A stretch of 16,106 bases of DNA from Desulfobacterales bacterium (lineage in GTDB: Bacteria > Desulfobacterota > Desulfobulbia > Desulfobulbales > BM004). Below, piece by piece: positions 14,304 to 16,106 of this stretch (position 1 is its first letter; the number at the start of each line of letters is the position of its first letter). The translations under genes were made by a program, and so were the position numbers. The notes under the pieces are model-generated. The model worked only from the letters and a program-made list of their open reading frames with translations, had not been told where the DNA came from and did not search any database. The stretch covers positions 1-16,106 of the forward strand of contig JAUXHH010000013.1 in NCBI GenBank assembly GCA_030621655.1, read 5' to 3'.

Positions 14304-14331
14304 ATAAACCCTTCTAACAGTTTTTTAACAC
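14300..14331 (-). promoter_or_regulatory. Candidate PHO box and adjoining conserved motif
   Basis: Read on the minus strand, GTGTTAA-AAAA-CTGTTAG (14314-14331) has the exact 7-4-7 layout of a PhoB site, with TGTTA repeated at an 11-base period (consensus CTGTCAT-N4-CTGTCAT). It is followed by AAGGGTTTATTCTA (14300-14313), almost repeated upstream of the DUF47-pit unit. A TCTATA ten bases after the box could be the PhoB-dependent -10. Confidence 0.5.
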
Positions 14332-14347
14332 AGGCAAATAATGATTT

Positions 14348-15655
14348 ATGAGTAATGACATTCTGATCATAAACAGCACCATTCTGCCATTGTCTCACAA
14401 AGAGGCAAAACTTATTGAAAAGGGTTTTATCTCTATCAGTGATGGTGCAATCTCTGCCTTAGGACCAATGGCTGATCTGCCTGATTCAAGCAAGGCACCA
14501 AAAACAATTAATGCCAGCGGCCACCTGGCCATGCCCGGCCTGGTCAACACCCATACCCATGCACCCATGAGCCTTTTCCGGGGTTTAGCCGACGACCTGC
14601 CCCTCATGACCTGGCTCAATGAGCATATCTTTCCGGCTGAGGCAAAAAGCGTCAACCGGGAGATGGTTTACTGGTGCTCAAAACTTGCAGCTGCCGAGAT
14701 GATTCTTGCAGGGACAACAACCGTTGCTGACGGCTATTTTCTCGAAGACAGTGTGGCAGATGCCTTTACGGACTGCGGTATACGGTCTGTTGTTGCCCAG
14801 GGAGTCATCGATTTTCCTGCTCCCGGCGTTCCAGACCCGGCACAAAATGTTGAGGCAGCCGCACACTTTATTGATCGATGGCAGGGCAAAAACAACTTAA
14901 TTACCCCGGCAATATTCTGTCATTCACCATACACCTGTTCCCCTGACACCCTGAAACGGGCCAAAGAAACGGCAAGGCAGAAAAATGCCAGTCTTTTTAT
15001 ACATCTTGCGGAAACAAAAACAGAAGTCGAACAGATACAGGAGCAGCACAACACTACCCCGGTCCGTTACCTGAACAGCCTGGGCATTCTGGACAAGGAC
15101 ACCGTCTGCATACACTGTGTGTGGCTGGATGAAGAAGAAATAGAAATACTGGCCAAAAGTGGGGCAAAAGTTTCAACCTGTCCTCAGAGCAACATGAAAC
15201 TTGGATCCGGCATTGCGCCTCTTAAAAAAATACTCGCTGCAGGAATATCTGTGGGCCTGGGAACTGATGGATGTGCCAGCAACAATACGCTGGATTTGTT
15301 CTCTGAAATGGATCTTTGCGCCAAGCTTCACAAGGTGAGAGACCTTGACCCGACTGCACTCCCCGCAAAAACTATCCTGGAGATGGCCACAATTGGCGGA
15401 GCATCTGCTCTGGGGCTGGCAAACGATATCGGCAACCTCTCTCCCGGGAAAAAGGCTGATATAATTCTACTGAATCTTATGCAGCCGCACCTGCAGCCCT
15501 TTTATCATCCTGACCTGCTGGTATATGCTGCAAACGGCGCTGATGTCAGCACCGTCATCATTAACGGCAAAATCGTTATGCAGGACAGACATATCCTCAC
15601 CCAAGATATAAACGAAACAATGGAAAAGGTACGTAAACTGGCCGACTGCTTTTAA
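14348..15655 (+). CDS. mtaD: 5-methylthioadenosine/S-adenosylhomocysteine deaminase-type amidohydrolase
   Basis: A 435-aa metal-dependent hydrolase of the amidohydrolase superfamily (TrzN/MtaD group), which deaminates the adenine of MTA and SAH to inosine products in methyl-cycle salvage. Motifs: metal ligands His69 and His71 (NTHTH), Glu98 (FPAEAK), His219 and Glu222 (IHLAETKTE), His256 (CIHCVWL) and Asp307 (GLGTDGCASNN). These line up in order with the MTA/SAH deaminase of Thermotoga maritima, and FPAEAK and the SNN loop favour this activity over chlorohydrolases; the exact substrate is still an inference. The ATG at 14348 gives the normal N-terminus but has no strong Shine-Dalgarno. It is single, divergent from arsC. 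Its TAA stop lies inside the left arm of the palindrome that follows. Confidence 0.88.
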   Translation: MSNDILIINSTILPLSHKEAKLIEKGFISISDGAISALGPMADLPDSSKAPKTINASGHLAMPGLVNTHTHAPMSLFRGLADDLPLMTWLNEHIFPAEAKSVNREMVYWCSKLAAAEMILAGTTTVADGYFLEDSVADAFTDCGIRSVVAQGVIDFPAPGVPDPAQNVEAAAHFIDRWQGKNNLITPAIFCHSPYTCSPDTLKRAKETARQKNASLFIHLAETKTEVEQIQEQHNTTPVRYLNSLGILDKDTVCIHCVWLDEEEIEILAKSGAKVSTCPQSNMKLGSGIAPLKKILAAGISVGLGTDGCASNNTLDLFSEMDLCAKLHKVRDLDPTALPAKTILEMATIGGASALGLANDIGNLSPGKKADIILLNLMQPHLQPFYHPDLLVYAANGADVSTVIINGKIVMQDRHILTQDINETMEKVRKLADCF

Positions 15656-15762
15656 TCGAGATAAAATTTCTTGTAGATTCAAGAAAGAAGCTGATTCGCT
15701 GTAGTTAAACTACGCGAATTAGCTGATGACGCAGAAGATGCAGCAATTTCATCTCGATTAAA
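15651..15762. repeat. 112-bp nested palindromic element between convergent genes
   Basis: Outer arms 15651-15668 and 15745-15762 pair at 17 of 18 positions (TTTAATCGAGAT/ATCTCGATTAAA, then AAATT/AATTT). Inside are TTCTTG/CAAGAA (15668-15685) and a long hairpin 15689-15724: AGCTGATTCGC pairs with GCGAATTAGCT (one wobble), then after a one-base bulge GTAGT pairs with ACTAC around a 3-base loop. The TAA of mtaD (15653-15655) and the TAA of the 38-aa gene on the other strand (15758-15760) sit opposite each other in the outer stem. No T-run follows, so it is not a standard terminator. It may be a MITE-like or REP-like element. No transposase and no clear target duplication are visible. Confidence 0.75.
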
Positions 15763-15874
15763 GTGCGATAAAGTAGAGTGCTACCAGGACCAGGATAAAA
15801 AATATACCGACTTTAACTCCTATGCTCTCATCTTCAGGTTCATGGTGGACGTGTTCACTATCATGGTCTGACAT
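15758..15874 (-). CDS. 38-aa single-pass membrane peptide, unknown function
   Basis: This small gene has ATG at 15872-15874 and TAA at 15758-15760, with a near-perfect ribosome site GGAGG eight bases upstream. The product begins MSDHDSEHVHHEPEDE: the first 16 residues hold four His and seven Asp/Glu. A hydrophobic stretch follows at about 22-38 (VGIFFILVLVALYFIAL), ending at the stop. The layout suggests a bitopic inner-membrane peptide with an acidic, His-rich cytoplasmic tail. I do not recognise the family; tiny accessory subunits of respiratory or transport complexes look like this, and the His cluster could bind metal, but both are guesses. It lies 88 bp downstream of the DedA-like gene on the same strand. 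The last codon and stop lie in or at the palindrome's right arm. Confidence 0.65.
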   Translation of the reverse strand: MSDHDSEHVHHEPEDESIGVKVGIFFILVLVALYFIAL

Positions 15875-15962
15875 GCTTTTTCCTCCAAAGTAGTCTTGAC
15901 AATCTCCAACTGTGACCAGGTAAATTTTCAGCGCCAAACTCTAGCCGATTTCAAGATATTTC

Positions 15963-16106
15963 TCATCTAAAAAACAATTTGACCGCAAGAAATCCACCAA
16001 TCAGCAGGATAAAAAACAAAATGGACAAGAGGTTAAAATAGCGCTCAATGAAATGCCGGACCGGAGCACCAAACTTGTATATAAAGGCTGCGACCAGAAA
16101 AAAACG
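15963..16106 (-). CDS. C-terminus of a DedA/YqaA-like (VTT domain) membrane protein, partial
   Basis: The last 47 codons of a leftward gene that enters from the right edge; the stop is TGA at 15963-15965. The visible sequence has an amphipathic YKFGAPVRHFIERYFN segment and then a transmembrane helix (LLSILFFILLIGGFLAVKLF). Gly-Pro-x-x-x-F-I-E followed by a terminal helix with IGGF resembles the C-terminus of YqaA/DedA-family (SNARE-associated, VTT) proteins, which act in lipid or envelope homeostasis. With only the tail visible, the family call is tentative; the ORF itself is convincing. It probably shares a transcript with the 38-aa gene downstream. Confidence 0.55.
   Translation of the reverse strand, partial: RFFLVAAFIYKFGAPVRHFIERYFNLLSILFFILLIGGFLAVKLFFR

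Noticed and set aside
1..16106. CRISPR arrays, phage genes, transposases, toxin-antitoxin or defence systems
   Set aside because: No regularly spaced repeats and no recognisable proteins of these kinds; all large ORFs are housekeeping families.

Overview
The window looks like ordinary chromosomal housekeeping sequence from a free-living Gram-negative bacterium, most likely a sulfur-cycle deltaproteobacterium (Desulfobacterota, Desulfobulbales-like). That placement is an inference. It rests on a zinc-ribbon/Nif3/rnpB cluster, an M48-TPR peptidase next to surE, an OmpA-PD40 outer-membrane protein, a thioredoxin-type arsC beside phoBR, and a structured intergenic repeat of a type I recall from such genomes. 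I see no prophage, transposase, CRISPR array or rRNA.

Layout. 1-2640 reads leftward: tRNA-Ile2(CAU) with a near-consensus promoter, a possible 37-aa ORF ending in a hairpin terminator, a Nif3-family protein, a C4 zinc-ribbon coiled-coil protein, a possible 46-aa ORF, and rnpB (RNase P RNA) with its own promoter; its extreme 3' end lies outside the window. 2831-5453 reads rightward: a membrane M48 metallopeptidase with C-terminal TPRs, then surE. 5454-5792 holds a structured repeat and a bidirectional terminator. 5793-7658 (leftward) is a secreted PD40/OmpA protein, divergent from endonuclease IV (nfo, 7998-8852) across 339 AT-rich bases.

9016-14192 is a leftward phosphate block: arsC, phoB and phoR packed tightly, then, after a 150-bp promoter gap, a PhoU-like DUF47 protein and a PiT phosphate transporter. 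Both transcription units are preceded by a shared 14-bp motif (12/14 identical) next to PHO-box-like repeats. The likely logic is that PhoR senses phosphate limitation, PhoB activates its own operon and the DUF47-PiT pair, and ArsC reduces the arsenate that enters with phosphate.

14348-15655 (rightward) is an MTA/SAH-deaminase-type amidohydrolase. It converges on a leftward pair: a 38-aa single-pass membrane peptide not previously delimited by length-filtered ORF calling, and the C-terminus of a DedA/YqaA-like membrane protein cut by the window edge. Between the convergent genes lies a 112-bp nested palindrome whose arms contain both stop codons, base-paired to each other. This palindrome, the 38-aa peptide and the two other tiny ORFs are the least conventional parts of the window.
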